Shown here: positions 32,385 through 42,756 of the stretch, piece after piece | Numbering within the stretch: position 1 is the first letter of the stretch | Layout: every line of letters begins with the position of its first letter | DNA from: Vombatus ursinus | Lineage: Eukaryota > Chordata > Mammalia > Diprotodontia > Vombatidae | Length of the DNA: 64,000 nt | Direction of reading: 5' to 3' | NCBI RefSeq assembly: GCF_900497805.2 | Contig: NW_020954713.1 | Coordinates: 7,290,180 to 7,354,179, forward strand | Notes under the pieces: generated by a model | What the model was told of the DNA's origin: nothing | Databases searched by the model: none | What the model saw: the letters and a program-made list of their open reading frames with translations, nothing else | Translations under genes and position numbers: made by a program

Positions 32385-32930
32385 TTTAAAATCTTTTATT
32401 TTTATACCACATATATTTCTTACTGTAGCCCTCTCCCTGTTCCCAATAGAACCATTCTTTCTAATGAAGAATAAAAATGATGAAACAAACAGAAATCAGT
32501 TCAGCAAAATGGTTCTACATATTGAAAAAGTATGAAGCCATAAGCAGTATCCCATAGTCCTTCAACTCTACAAAGAAGTTGCTTTCTCATATTCTTCTTT
32601 AGGGCCAAACTCAACTGTAGGAATTTCACAGCATTCAGTTCCAATTGTTTTGTTGTTGTACTTTCCATTTATGTTGTTTTACTCATTGTGTGTTATGGTT
32701 TTTGTTGTTCTGCTTTCCTCAACTCTGCCTCAGTTCCTGTAAGTCTTCCCATGTTTGTCTTTATTACTCATGTTCATCTTTTCTTACAAAACAGTAATAT
32801 TCTATTATACTTGTGGGTCATAATTTGTTCAGCTATTCCCCAATCAATGGGCATCTATTTGTTTCTAGTTCTCTGCTATTTTAAAAAGTGATGTTAAAAA
32901 TATTTTGGAGAATTTGGGGCATTTCTCAGA
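32385..32930 (-). mobile_element. L1 3' end, antisense
   Basis: 'gttcagctattccccaatca' and 'agttctctgctattttaaaa' are the antisense L1 ORF2 end. 3' UTR wording ('ccaattgttttgttgttgta') precedes it on the left. Confidence 0.85.
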
Positions 32931-32974
32931 TTAGCCAAGGGAGCTGAACAAGAGATTGGACATTGAACTCAACC

Positions 32975-33395
32975 AATCAATAAGCATATATTAAACACCT
33001 ACTATGTTCCAGGCATTGTACTGTAGTGGATAGCTGATCTTGAAGCCAGCAAGACCTGGGTTCAAATCCCATTTATGACATGTGACCCTTGGCAAATCAC
33101 TTAACAACTAAGTGGTCTAGGCTATGGGACCCTTGACAAATCACTTGACAACTGAGTATTCTAGGCAACTCTCTAACGTAATGTGGCAGAGAAGGGGCTT
33201 AACTGTATTTGTAGAGAATCACACCCACCCCATCCCTCCGTGGGAGTTCTCTATACCAGTGAAATCCTAGGCCTTGTTTCTATCTCTTATCTGTGTGTGC
33301 TAGGTGCTGGGGATACAAAGCAAAAATAAAAATAATCCCTGACTTTAAGGAGCTTACATTGTATGGGGGAGAGAGCACGCATCTATAACTGTATA
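32975..33395 (-). mobile_element. L2 3' end, antisense, split by SINE-X
   Basis: 32975-33027 ('acctactatgttccaggcat') resumes at 33289-33395 ('gctaggtgctggggatacaa', 'aaggagcttacattgtatgg'). Confidence 0.82.
33028..33288 (+). mobile_element. SINE-X copy nested in L2, internally duplicated
   Basis: Head 'agcaagacctgggttcaaat', body, end 'accagtgaaatcctaggcc'. A roughly 45-bp unit ('gacccttggcaaatcactta'...'ctaggc') is tandemly repeated at 33083-33122 and 33128-33167. Confidence 0.7.
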
Positions 33396-33399
33396 AATA

Positions 33400-34087
33400 A
33401 TATATGCTTAATAAATATAAAAAAATTTGGGCAGGGGATGACAATGGCGAGATAGATGATGTCCAGCCTGAGCTTCTTAGAGAAAGTAATTTGGCTCCTG
33501 CAGTATTTCTGAAAATTTATACTGTTTGTTGAAATTATCCTAATCCCATCTTCTTTTTAATGTTCTTTAGCAAACTCTGAGTGCTTCTGGCTTCTCACCT
33601 TATGTCAGTTCCATTATATTAACAAAGCTGGGTTATTATAGTGTGGTTTTCAACTCCTCAACCATGATCCTGTTCTGGTCCTTAGGAAGCTGGAAGCTTT
33701 TATCTCTGCTTCTCTGCTATGCCTCAGATTTTTTTTTTAATTTTTGATAACAACTGGAGAGTAGACAGATTATTTTTAGTGGCTGCTTTCATACAATTGC
33801 TTTTGCTAAAAATAAGGAAAATGAATTTCGACAGGAGAGGTCACTGGCATGCTCAATGGTACACTTGTTCATCAATTTCTCATTTACTTTGGGGTCTGAT
33901 CTGGGAGAAAAAGCCTGAAAGTCTCTATTGAAAAGTTTTCAACAGTAGAAGGGAGAGCAGAACAATGTATATCTCTTCTTGCCTTTATTTCTTTCTAGGG
34001 AAAATGTGGATCTGGCCACGAATCATGCTGAAATGTAGAAAAAAGAGGGTTGAAGGCACAGTTTTCCTAGAAGCTCATAGAATAAGT
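33400..34087. other. Mostly unassigned sequence
   Basis: About 690 bp with no gene or confident repeat; A/T-rich. Confidence 0.4.
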
Positions 34088-34980
34088 TGTTGTTGTTAGT
34101 ATCTTCTATTTTTATATCACCTTCATTTATATATGTTTAACCTTGCCCTGTCTCTGGCCCAATGAGTCATCCCAGGTAACCAAGAATAGAAAAGAGAGAG
34201 GTGTGGAGGGAGGCATAACTAACCAACATATCAACCAAATCTAGCAAGTTAAGTCAACAACCATTGATTATACATTTACTATGTTCTGGGCACTATACTA
34301 AGACTAGAACATTATGCAATATTCTATACTCAGCCCCCCACTTCTGCAAAGAAGGGAGTTGAATATTTTCAACTTTTCTTTGGGACAAAGCTTACAGTGT
34401 TAGCTACAGTATTCACTTTTGTTATTGTCAATTACAGTGTTTGGGGTTTTTGTTATTGTTAGAGTATTCAGTTGTGCTATTGTCCGTTACACCGTTCAAT
34501 TGTGTTATTGTCAGAATGTTCAAGTTTTTTTGTTATTGTTAGAGTATTCCATTGTGTGGTTATCAGTTACAGTGTTCAGTTTTGTTATTGTCACTGTTCA
34601 GTTTTGTTATTGTCATTTATAGTGTTCAGGTTTGTTATTGTTAGAGTATCCAATTGTGTTATTGTCAGTTACAGTGTTCAGTTTTGTTATTGTCACTGTT
34701 CAGGTTTGTTATTGTCAGTTAAAGTGTTTGGTTTTGTTATTGTTATTCATTTGTGTTATTGTCAGTTACACTGTGTTATTGTCATTGACAGTGTTCAGTT
34801 TTGTTATTGCTAGAGTATTCAGGTGTGTTATTGTCAGTTACAGTGCTCAGTTTTGTTATTGTTAGTCATGGTGTTTGGTTTTTTTTATTGTAAGAGCATT
34901 GTTGTTGTCAGGTACACTGTTTCATTTGGCTATTATCAGTTAACAGTGATTGGTTTTATTATTGTGTGTTTGTTCTTTCC
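34088..34980 (-). mobile_element. L1 3' UTR, antisense, with expanded tandem tract
   Basis: Shares order with the L1 at 32385: upstream UTR part, 'ttctgcaaagaagggagttg', 'caacttttctttgggacaaa', then the tract, closing 'gtgtttgttctttcc'. An antisense L2 scrap (34250-34305) is inserted. Confidence 0.7.
34395..34960 (+). repeat. Degenerate minisatellite, unit about 20-28 bp
   Basis: Roughly 20 units sharing 'ttttgttattgt', with alternating insides 'cagttacagtgttc', 'tagagtattca' and the shorter 'cactgttc'. Spacing of 'agagtat' boxes (80, 102, 169 bp) suggests a loose higher-order pattern. Confidence 0.92.
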
Positions 34981-35100
34981 ATTAGAAAGTAAGTTTCCTG
35001 AGGGAAGGGACGCTGTATTTTTCGTCTTTTTTCCCCTTTGGCATCCCTAGAACTTAGCCCAAGGCCTGGCACATAGTAGGCATTTAATGAATTCTTGATG
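34976..35100 (+). mobile_element. L2 3' end, sense
   Basis: 'gaaagtaagtttcctgaggg', 'ggcacatagtaggcattta'. Confidence 0.8.
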
Positions 35101-35154
35101 ATGCTAATTGTTCATGTTTAGGTAGTGCTGTGCAAAGAATGTTGCACACATTAT

Positions 35155-35405
35155 CTTATTTGTTCTGCTTGGCTTCAGAGGGCAAGACTAAGAGTAATGG
35201 ATAGAAATTGTAAAGAGTCAAGTTAAAACTTCGTGTTAAGGGCAAATTTCCCAACAATTGGAGACGTTCTGAAGTAGAATGAGTTGCCTCAAGATGGAGT
35301 GAATTCTCCCTCACTAGAGGTCTGTAGGCAAAGGCTGGATGACCACGTATTAAATATGGTGTAGAAAAAGGTTTTTATTCAGTTGTATAGTGGATTAGAT
35401 GATTT
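35155..35405 (+). mobile_element. L3/CR1 3' end, sense
   Basis: 'gttctgcttggcttcagagg', 'caaatttcccaacaattgg', 'cctcactagaggtctgtagg'. Confidence 0.8.
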
Positions 35406-35419
35406 CTGATGCATACTAG

Positions 35420-35625
35420 CACAATGATAGTATGGTGGGCTTGCTGTCAGACGATATTGGTTTAAATTCTAAATGACATTTACCAGCTGTGTGTCCATGG
35501 GCTCTCTAAGCCTGTTTCCTCCTCCAGAAAATAATGGAGTTGGACCCAGGGACCTCTAAGTTTCCTTCCAGGTTGAAATATATGATCAACTCCTGATCCC
35601 CTTTCAACCTTGAGATTCTATGAAT
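35420..35625 (+). mobile_element. MIR3 SINE, sense
   Basis: 'gggcttgctgtcagacgat', 'cctcctccagaaaataatgg', L3-type end 'ccttgagattctatgaatg'. Confidence 0.75.
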
Positions 35626-36034
35626 GTTCTTTCCCTTCCCCGTGTCCAATGGGGCCAGAGAGCTGGGTGGTGAGCACTTCTTTCTGGGCTCTGTATTTGC
35701 TGGCCATTTGTTAAATGGTCTCTGTGCCCACACTGCTGGTCCTCTGCTGAGTGGGCTCTATCATGTCAGTCTGGGCTCAAGCTGGCTCTGTTGGTGTTAC
35801 TCAGCAGCTGATTAGTAATACTCCTGACTCACTCCCAAATTGATACTAATCCTGTAAAATCTATTTTGCTACTTTTAAAAATACATTTGCTTATTATATT
35901 CACAGCTGTTCAGCTGCATAACCAAGAGGCAGAGACTGTATTGTGGACAGGGGAGTGTAATAAGGGGGCTCAGTGAAGTGAGCATGGATGCATTCAGTTC
36001 CCAGCTCAGGGTGAGGGGGAGTTCTCTGGTGGAA
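35626..36034. other. Unassigned sequence
   Basis: No gene or repeat recognised over about 400 bp. Confidence 0.4.
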
Positions 36035-36190
36035 AAATATATTAAATCTGGAAATAATAGACCTGGACTTGAATCCCAGCACTGCTGCTTACTAGCTATG
36101 TGACCTTGGTTGCTCCCCCTCTCTGGGCCTTGTATATGGCAGAGGTGAAGATCATCTCTACTGCACGTAAAATGAGGGAGTTGGATTACA
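36035..36190 (+). mobile_element. MIR SINE, sense, worn
   Basis: 'gacctggacttgaatcccag', 'ttactagctatgtgaccttg', 'cgtaaaatgagggagttgg'. Confidence 0.75.
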
Positions 36191-36194
36191 CGTA

Positions 36195-36770
36195 CAGAAG
36201 AATTAGGAGAGATCTCAGTGGCCGTCTAGTCTAACTCGTATATGTATAAGAATTCCCTATTCATCATAGCTGAGAAGTGGTCATTACTGCAATGAGGAAG
36301 GAAGTTTTTCATGAGAAGGAGGAAAGGAAGGAAGGACATATTTATATAAGTGCTTTACGAATTTTATCTCATTTGATCCCCAAACAACCCTGAGGGGGCA
36401 GTAAATGCTCTTATTATCCCCCTTTTACAGAGGAGGAAACTGAGGCAAACAGAAGTTACATGACTTGGCCGGGGTCTCACAGCTAGTGAGTGTCTGAGGT
36501 TGGATTTGAACTCAGGTCTTCCTGACTAGGCCCTGCATTCTACTCACTCTGCCCACCCAGCTTCCTCAAAAACCTAAATTATCCTTTTTGCAATTTCCAT
36601 CCATTGTTCCTGGTTCTTCCCTCTGGAGCCAAGCAAGGCCAATCCTCTTCTCCATGGCAGCCCTTTAAATAGTTGAAGACAGCTTTCTTATAGTCCCTAA
36701 ACCTTCTCCTTTCTAAGCTAAACACCCTAACCCCTTCCACTGATCCTCACAGGGCATGAACTTGAATCTA
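36195..36770 (-). mobile_element. L3/CR1 LINE, antisense, split by MIR
   Basis: 36195-36329 ('gccgtctagtctaactcg') and 36566-36770 ('ccattgttcctggttcttcc', 'ccactgatcctcacagggc'). Confidence 0.82.
36330..36565 (-). mobile_element. MIR SINE, antisense, nested in L3
   Basis: 'catatttatataagtgcttt', 'ttttacagaggaggaaactg', 'ttgaactcaggtcttcctga'. Confidence 0.85.
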
Positions 36771-36984
36771 ATTATATATCCAACGCTCCATGAAACCAAG
36801 CTACCTGTAGAAAAAGAGTATACCACTGAAAAGATAAAGACAACTTCATAGTGGTGCAAGCATCCACCAGGGAGAGGATAGTATCACCTTCCTATCTAGA
36901 TACTAATAAGACACAAATTCATTGTCTGAGCCAGCCCTCCATCTTGCAAGGAGACCATCTCTTAAGAGGCAGAGTGACCTAATA

Positions 36985-37505
36985 ATAACAAAAGGGCTTT
37001 AAGATTTGGAATGGTGATTCGTGTATGTTTTCTTATTTGACGTTCATAATCACTAGGGAGGTAGGTGCTATCATGATCTTAATTTCATTGTTGTTGTTGT
37101 TATTTAGTTGTTTTCAGTCATGTCCAACTTTTCATGGCACTTTTTTGGGGTTTTCTTGGCAAAGATACTGGAGTGGTTTGCCATTTCCATCTCTAGCTCA
37201 TTTTACAGATGAGGAAACTGAAGCAAGCAGAGTTAAATGACTTGCCCAGGATCACACAGTTAGTAAGTGTGTGGGGGCAGATTTGAATTCAGGTCTTCCT
37301 GACTCCAGGGCTGGCATTCTATCTACTGTGCTACATAGCTGCCCTGTGGATCTCTATTTTACAGAAGTCCAAACTGTGGCAAACAGAAGTTAAATGACTT
37401 GCCCATGGTCACATGGTTAAAAAACAGCTGAGGCAGGATTCAAACTCAGGTCTTCTTAACACCAAGTCTAACATTCTATCTACTAAGCCATCTAGCTGCT
37501 TAGTA
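36985..37505 (-). mobile_element. MIR SINE, antisense, split by MAR1
   Basis: 36985-37084 ('gggaggtaggtgctatcatg') resumes at 37346-37505 ('tgacttgcccatggtcacat', 'ctactaagccatctagctgc'). Confidence 0.85.
37085..37345 (-). mobile_element. MAR1 SINE, antisense, nested in MIR
   Basis: 'cagtcatgtccaacttttc', 'ggcaaagatactggagtgg', 'cctgactccagggctggcat'. MIR is colinear on both sides. Confidence 0.93.
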
Positions 37506-37570
37506 GATAAAATATTAGGACTTGGAATTAGAGGGACTCAGGTTTGATTCTGACCTTAGATCAAGCACAT
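37477..37570. repeat. Head-to-head SINE junction with hairpin
   Basis: Antisense MIR head meets a sense MIR-like head (37503-37570). The junction gives perfect 12-bp arms 'tatctactaagc' (37477-37488) and 'gcttagtagata' (37498-37509) around a 9-bp loop. Confidence 0.75.
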
Positions 37571-37609
37571 AATTATAGAATGAATGAATGAACATGCACT
37601 GCCTAGCTA

Positions 37610-37872
37610 AACATCCAGTGTGGGTTCTTAATAAGTGTTTATTGATTGATTATTAAGCACTTGTGATGTACCAAATGCCCTGCTAAGTTATGGAGATACA
37701 AACAGAAAAGTAAGACAGTTTCCATTCTCAAGGAATTCACACTCTAATAGGAAATAAACTATAATATAAGCTACTTGAGGACAAGGGCTATTTCACTTTC
37801 TGTCTTCATATTTCTGGCACCTATTATGGTGCCTGGCATATAGTAGATGCTTAATAAATGATTGAAATTGTA
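37610..37872. mobile_element. L2 3'-end cluster in both orientations
   Basis: Short sense end (37610-37645), antisense end (37640-37755, 'attcacactctaatagg') and sense end (37756-37872, 'tgcctggcatatagtagatg'). Confidence 0.72.
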
Positions 37873-37884
37873 GGCAAATTAAAG

Positions 37885-38025
37885 TCTCAGAGTCTCGATT
37901 TCTTCATCTATAATGAAACATCTCTTAATGCTTAGCCTGTCTCCTTACTAGAGTTATGACGAGAGAACACTTTCCCTTCCATAAAGTGCTCTAGAAATGC
38001 AGGTGGTCATGATCATTATACACAC
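37885..38025 (+). mobile_element. MIR 3' part, sense, worn
   Basis: 'cgatttcttcatctataatg' and 'ataaagtgctctagaaatgc'. Confidence 0.55.
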
Positions 38026-38029
38026 GCAC

Positions 38030-38320
38030 CCAGGGAAGATTCCACTGCTGCAAAGGTGCTTTCTGGAGTTACCCAAGGGACTGAGGTGTTATTAATCAGC
38101 TTCCTGAGAGGCTTGGTCAGCAGACTCCCTGGAAAAGGCTTTGCCCATTCAGGCTTTCCCAGAGGAGCCCCACTTGGTCTTCAATTCATTATGAGTCCAC
38201 TCAATAAAGAAAGCTCCTTGAGGACTGAACTCCTTCAATAAATTTCTCTTAATTGCTTTGGGCTGCCTTTGATATCAAAAAGGGTTTACTGTTCAATGGA
38301 AATGGCAGATGCTTACTAGG
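38030..38320. other. Repeat-free block, possible conserved noncoding DNA
   Basis: No repeat recognised. Contains 'ttattaatcagctt' and TCF/LEF-like 'ctttgatatcaaa'. No coding frame supported. Confidence 0.35.
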
Positions 38321-38424
38321 GTGGAGTTCCTTGGGGAAGCCTTTGGGAGAACAATGTTGGACGCATCTGCTGAGAGTTGTTTCTTAGTGTTGGAGGTTTC
38401 TATTCATTAAAGATCTATGAATGG

Positions 38425-38600
38425 TTGTATGGCTAGTGGATCCGATGCTGGATTTGGAGTCAGGAGGATCTGAGTTCAAATCCTATCTGATACTTAAACA
38501 AATCACTTCACTTTTCAGTGTCTCAATTTCGTTTATTAAGTGAGGGGGAGTTCAACTCAGTGGCTTCTAAAATCACTTCCAAGTGCCAATTTATGCTTGA
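38425..38600 (+). mobile_element. MIR3 SINE, sense
   Basis: 'ggatttggagtcaggaggat', 'ttcagtgtctcaatttcg', 'gagttcaactcagtggcttc'. Confidence 0.75.
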
Positions 38601-38659
38601 TATGTTTGCAGAATATTGCTTACAGAGGACATTTTTTAGGGGAGATTAGGAGGAGGAGT

Positions 38660-39150
38660 GCATTAGGTAGGAGGGATAGCCTTTATGAATACCCATAGGC
38701 AAGTAACAACATTGCTGTATTTGGGGGGAAAACTAGTCATCCTGACTGGCTAGAAATAAGAGTTTGTGATAGGAAGTAAATGAAGTGAAATAAGGCTAGA
38801 AAGTTATACTGGAGTTGGATTGGCTAAGGAATTTGAAGTTTTATCCTAAAGGCAATGAGGAATCAGCAGGGCAGGTAGGCAGAGCCAGAGTGCTCAAAGC
38901 ACCAGGTCTGGAGTCAAGAAGACCTAAGTTCCAATCTGCCCTTAGACACTTACTAACTGGGTGACCCTGGGCAAGTTACTTAATATTGTTTGCCTCAGTT
39001 TCCTCATCTGTCAAATGAGCTGGAGGGAGAAATGGCAAACCACTCCAGTATCTTTGCCAAGAAAACCCCAAATGGAGTCACAAAGAGTGGAACACAATTG
39101 AACAACAATAACAACAAATGAGGAATGACTGCAGGAGTCAGTAAACCCCT
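38660..39150 (-). mobile_element. L2 fragment, antisense, split by MAR1
   Basis: 38660-38863 ('tttatcctaaaggcaatgag') resumes after the MAR1 at 39127 ('gactgcaggagtcagtaaac'). Confidence 0.7.
38864..39116 (+). mobile_element. MAR1 SINE, perfect 10-bp TSD
   Basis: Full-length. 'aatgaggaat' repeats at 38854-38863 and 39117-39126. Confidence 0.95.
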
Positions 39151-39325
39151 TATAACCTCAGTACCCTTTTCTATAAGTTAGGGGCACTAACCCCTACCTC
39201 AATACCACCAATGTATGACCTTGGTTGCAATGCTCTGAGACCATGGTAGGCAAGTCATGTCCAGACAAGACCTTCTACAACTTACTGGCAAATGGTCTTC
39301 AAGTCATCCAGGATCACCAGTTAGA

Positions 39326-39512
39326 GATCATAGGCTACAAAGATGTAGAGCTGGAAGGGACGTCACAGGCCAACTCCCCTCATTTTACAGATGGGGAAAC
39401 TGAGGCCCAGATAGATGAAAGGATTAGGGTCATAGACCTAGTATGTATCTGAGATAGGATCTGAAACCAGGTCTTCCTAACTCCAAGCTCCTTTCACTAT
39501 GCCACAGTGCCC
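39326..39512 (-). mobile_element. MIR3 SINE, antisense
   Basis: 'agatgtagagctggaaggga', 'ttacagatggggaaactgag', 'cttcctaactccaagctcc'. Confidence 0.85.
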
Positions 39513-39631
39513 CCTCTAAATGCTTTGTATGTCCAGAAAACATTTAATAAGGCATGATACAGATGCAAATATAAAGACAGGGTTTCTGTCCTAGAATCGA
39601 GAGGAAGCCAGGCCATAAGCTTTAGACTTAG

Positions 39632-39812
39632 AGTGGTTCTCAAACTTTTCTCCAATGATAAAATCTTGCAGCCTAACCAAAACTTTGACAGAACCCTTAT
39701 GGCAAAGTCCTCAAAAATCATTGTTTTGAATGTCTATTAAAAACAATATAAAGTTCTTTTTTTTAAAATTAAAGGTATTTCAGCGTTCTTTGCAACAAAT
39801 TTGAGAAACACT
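39632..39812. mobile_element. Possible hAT-type element with TIRs
   Basis: Termini 'agtggttctcaaac' and 'atttgagaaacact' are inverted matches (12/14) around A/T-rich DNA. No matching 8-bp flanks were seen. Confidence 0.5.
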
Positions 39813-39814
39813 TT

Positions 39815-40364
39815 TCAACAGTGCTTAGTCCAATCTCTATCTTCTGGATGTGGAACTGAGGCCCAGAAACACTTGTAAAAGAAATGAGCCACCTTATTGG
39901 GTTGTTGATAGAGCAGTAACTAGACATCTTGGTGCCTGAGGCAAATTCACAGGTTCCATGGCAGGCAATGTGAAGCTACTTTCTAATCAGCTTTGCAGTT
40001 TATGCTGTAAGAATAATGCAAAGAAAAATTTTTTTTTTTTTGTTAAATAGGAGGGAGGGAAGACTGTGTCATTTTAGGCTGCAGTCTAATACTTTTGTAT
40101 CCTTGAGATTTTAGTGTGCTAAGACAAAGGTGACCTGATTGCCTACCTCAGTTATACCTCTGGCCATATTGGGGAAAAAAACTTTGCAAACCTTAAAATA
40201 CTAGAAAATGGAAATTCAGATATCCTAGGTTTCATGCTAGCAAGCATTTGCCTAGGGTCACACAGGTCATAAATGCCAGCGCCCAGATTCAGATGAAAAA
40301 TTCACAATCCTTCCACTCTATGGTACTAAGCAGGTGTACAAACAATTTTCATAAAAAGCAGCAG
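39815..40364. other. Mostly unassigned; SINE scraps
   Basis: An antisense MIR3 scrap (39815-39880) and an antisense MIR scrap (40235-40330, 'ctagggtcacacaggtcat') flank about 350 bp that I cannot assign. Confidence 0.4.
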
Positions 40365-40860
40365 TCAATTAAGCATATATTAAGTGCCTAATGTGTGCTA
40401 AGCACTGTGAGTACAGAGACAAAATGAAATCAGCCCCTGTTTTCAAGGAACTTAATGTTTTATTGGGGGGAGACTATATGTACACATTAATTAGATTTAA
40501 AATATACACAAAAATGCAATAAGAGAGATAGAAAGAAGGTACTACTGGACTTTGGAGAGATGTGGGAATCATGGGTAATAGATTTAAAGCTGGAAGGAAC
40601 CTTAGAGGTCATCGAGTCAAATCTCTCATTTTACAGATGAGAAAACAAAGATCAAGAGGGTTGAAATGATTTGTCTCCATGTCAGGTAGTGGGTAGCAGA
40701 ATCTGGATTCAAATCCAAGTCTTTCAACTTCAAATCCGTAGATCTTTTCATTGTACCAAACTCCTCCTAGAAAGGAGAAGGTGGCACCAGACAGTCAGAG
40801 CTGGTGGGAAGGACATTCCAAGTTGAGGAAATAGAAGAGTAAAGGAATGGAGATTTCTCT
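40365..40860 (-). mobile_element. L2 3' region, antisense, split by MIR3
   Basis: 40365-40575 ('aagtgcctaatgtgtgctaa', 'tcaaggaacttaatg') resumes at 40785 ('gaaggacattccaagttg'). Confidence 0.75.
40576..40780 (-). mobile_element. MIR3 SINE, antisense, nested in L2
   Basis: 'atagatttaaagctggaagg', 'ctcattttacagatgagaaa', 'gattcaaatccaagtctttc'. Confidence 0.85.
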
Positions 40861-40935
40861 ATCTCTCTGTCTCTGTTTCTGTCTGCGTCTTTGTCTTTGT
40901 CCCTGTCTCTCTTTTCTTCTCTCTCTCTCTCTCAA
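40855..40935. repeat. (TC)n-rich tract
   Basis: TCTC/TGTC tract of about 80 bp. Confidence 0.9.
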
Positions 40936-41059
40936 TTGTATCCTCTGCATTTCTTTCTCTTCTGGCATCTGTTTTAGCCTTGGACCTACCAGTGGACTTC
41001 TTGACAATAACAGGTCCAGTCAGTGACCCTTAATGCTAAGGGGTTATTGACCCTTGTCA

Positions 41060-41212
41060 ATCCTGGCTCAGTTCCTTACTATCCATATAACCTTTGATAA
41101 ATCACTTCCTCTTTCTGGTCCTGAATATCCTCTTCTATAAAAAGAGAGGGTAGGATTAAATGATTGCTAAGATTCATGCCAATTCTAAATCAACAGTCCT
41201 CCAATCCTATGA
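41060..41212 (+). mobile_element. MIR3 SINE, sense, partial
   Basis: 'tggctcagttccttactatc', 'tttgataaatcacttcctc', L3-type tail 'ttcatgccaattctaaat'. Confidence 0.65.
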
Positions 41213-41640
41213 AATTAGAGCTGCCTACTAGTGTTATTCTTAAAACCTCATTTAAAGGGCTCCATTCCCAATTTCAGCTTGCTCTTTCTTATTCTAGGAT
41301 CCTTGAAATAACTCTGTATAAATTTTAAGACAGTTCAACATCATAAGCCCTTAGCCTTGTCTCTGGAGACAGAATATTCATTATTCTTTTCACCTTTGCA
41401 CAAATTCCGACACTTACTATTTGCTTTCCTCAGAAATATATTCTAAAATATACTGACTTTTCTTCATTCCCCACTCTTTCAACAGCTACCATGCTATCAC
41501 CCTACCCCCTTTCCAATTCTGGTACCATGATCAAATCAATTTTGTCCTTACTTCTGGGGAGGGTGGGTCACTCTACCACCCTGTGGTTCCGTTCACCATC
41601 TCTATAACTTTCCAAATCAAAATATTCTTTACTAGTAACC
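41213..41640. other. Unassigned sequence
   Basis: No gene or repeat recognised over about 430 bp. Confidence 0.4.
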
Positions 41641-41644
41641 AGTC

Positions 41645-41850
41645 TCCTTTTTGTACTATTTCCCAGGGCTGAAGCACAGTGCCTGATATATAGTAGGTGC
41701 TTAATAAATGCTAGTTGTCTGATTTCCCCCATTAGAATGTATGCTCCTTGAAGACAGGGACTATCTTCACTTTTGTGTTTATGTTTCCACTCCTAGTCAA
41801 GTTATTGGTATATAGTGACTGTTTAGAGCTCATTCATTCATTCATTTATT
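41645..41850 (+). mobile_element. Two L2 3' ends in tandem, sense
   Basis: First ends 'gtaggtgcttaataaatgct'; the second starts 'ttagaatgtatgctccttga'. An (ATTC)n run at 41831-41860 closes the second. Confidence 0.8.
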
Positions 41851-41954
41851 CATTTGTTCATTCTCTTAATATGGACACATTTAAAGCTGTAAACAGGGCT
41901 TTGAAACTGAATACAGCAGGTTGGGAGAATTTGGTTCCAAGATGTTCTGAGAGG

Positions 41955-42165
41955 AAGCCTGGTACTGTGGGAAGGACAGTGGGAAGCCCTCTGTCCAAGT
42001 GCTGACTCTGATACTTACTAGCTGTATGAGCAAGGGTTGGTTTCCATGACTCTAATAATGTCCCCGCATGTAAAATATAGATGATAATACTTGTACCCTC
42101 CATGTCACAGAGTTATTGTGGGGAGTGCATCTTGTAAACCAAAATGCTTTAGAAAGAAATGTGAG
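41955..42165 (+). mobile_element. MIR SINE, sense
   Basis: 'aagtgctgactctgatactt', 'agctgtatgagcaagggttg', 'gtcacagagttattgtgggg'. Confidence 0.7.
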
Positions 42166-42251
42166 TTCTCCATAGACCTTTTCCCTACAATTTAGTGCAA
42201 AGGTTTTATGTTTTGACTGTGTCTTTGTGTGGGTTTGTGTTAATAGCATCA

Positions 42252-42335
42252 TCAAATCAATCAACACACTTTCATTAAGTGCTTAGCATGTTCCAGATAC
42301 TGGACATACAAAAAACTGAAATAATCCCTGTAGTC
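42252..42335 (-). mobile_element. L2 3' end, antisense
   Basis: 'ttcattaagtgcttagcatg' and 'gaaataatccctgtagtc'. A TCC-rich tract follows to 42387. Confidence 0.7.
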
Positions 42336-42387
42336 TTCTTTTCCTTTTTCTTTTCTTTCTCCTTCTCCTCTTCCTCCTCCTCCTCCT

Positions 42388-42632
42388 TCATCATCATTAC
42401 ATTTATAAAGCACCTACTATGTGCCAGGCACTGTGCTAAGTGCTTTACACATCATCTCACGATCTTCACAACAGCTCTGAGGGGTAGGTGATATTATTGT
42501 TCCTATTTTACAGTTAAGGAAACTGAAGCAAACAGAGGTTAAGTGACTTATCCACAGTAGCACAGCTAGTAAATTAAGATTTGAACTCAAGTCTTCCTGA
42601 TTCCAGGTATGGCATTTTATCCATTATCACCT
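42388..42632 (-). mobile_element. MIR SINE, antisense
   Basis: 'aggcactgtgctaagtgctt', 'attttacagttaaggaaact', 'ctcaagtcttcctgattcc'. Confidence 0.88.
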
Positions 42633-42638
42633 AATTCA

Positions 42639-42642
<4 letters not shown>

Positions 42643-42697
<55 letters not shown>

Positions 42698-42707
42698 NNN
42701 NNNNNNN

Positions 42708-42756
<49 letters not shown>

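Noticed and set aside
34419-34865. Cysteine/tyrosine-rich repetitive peptides on the plus strand
   Set aside because: Translation of the minisatellite; the repeat has the same look in more than one frame.
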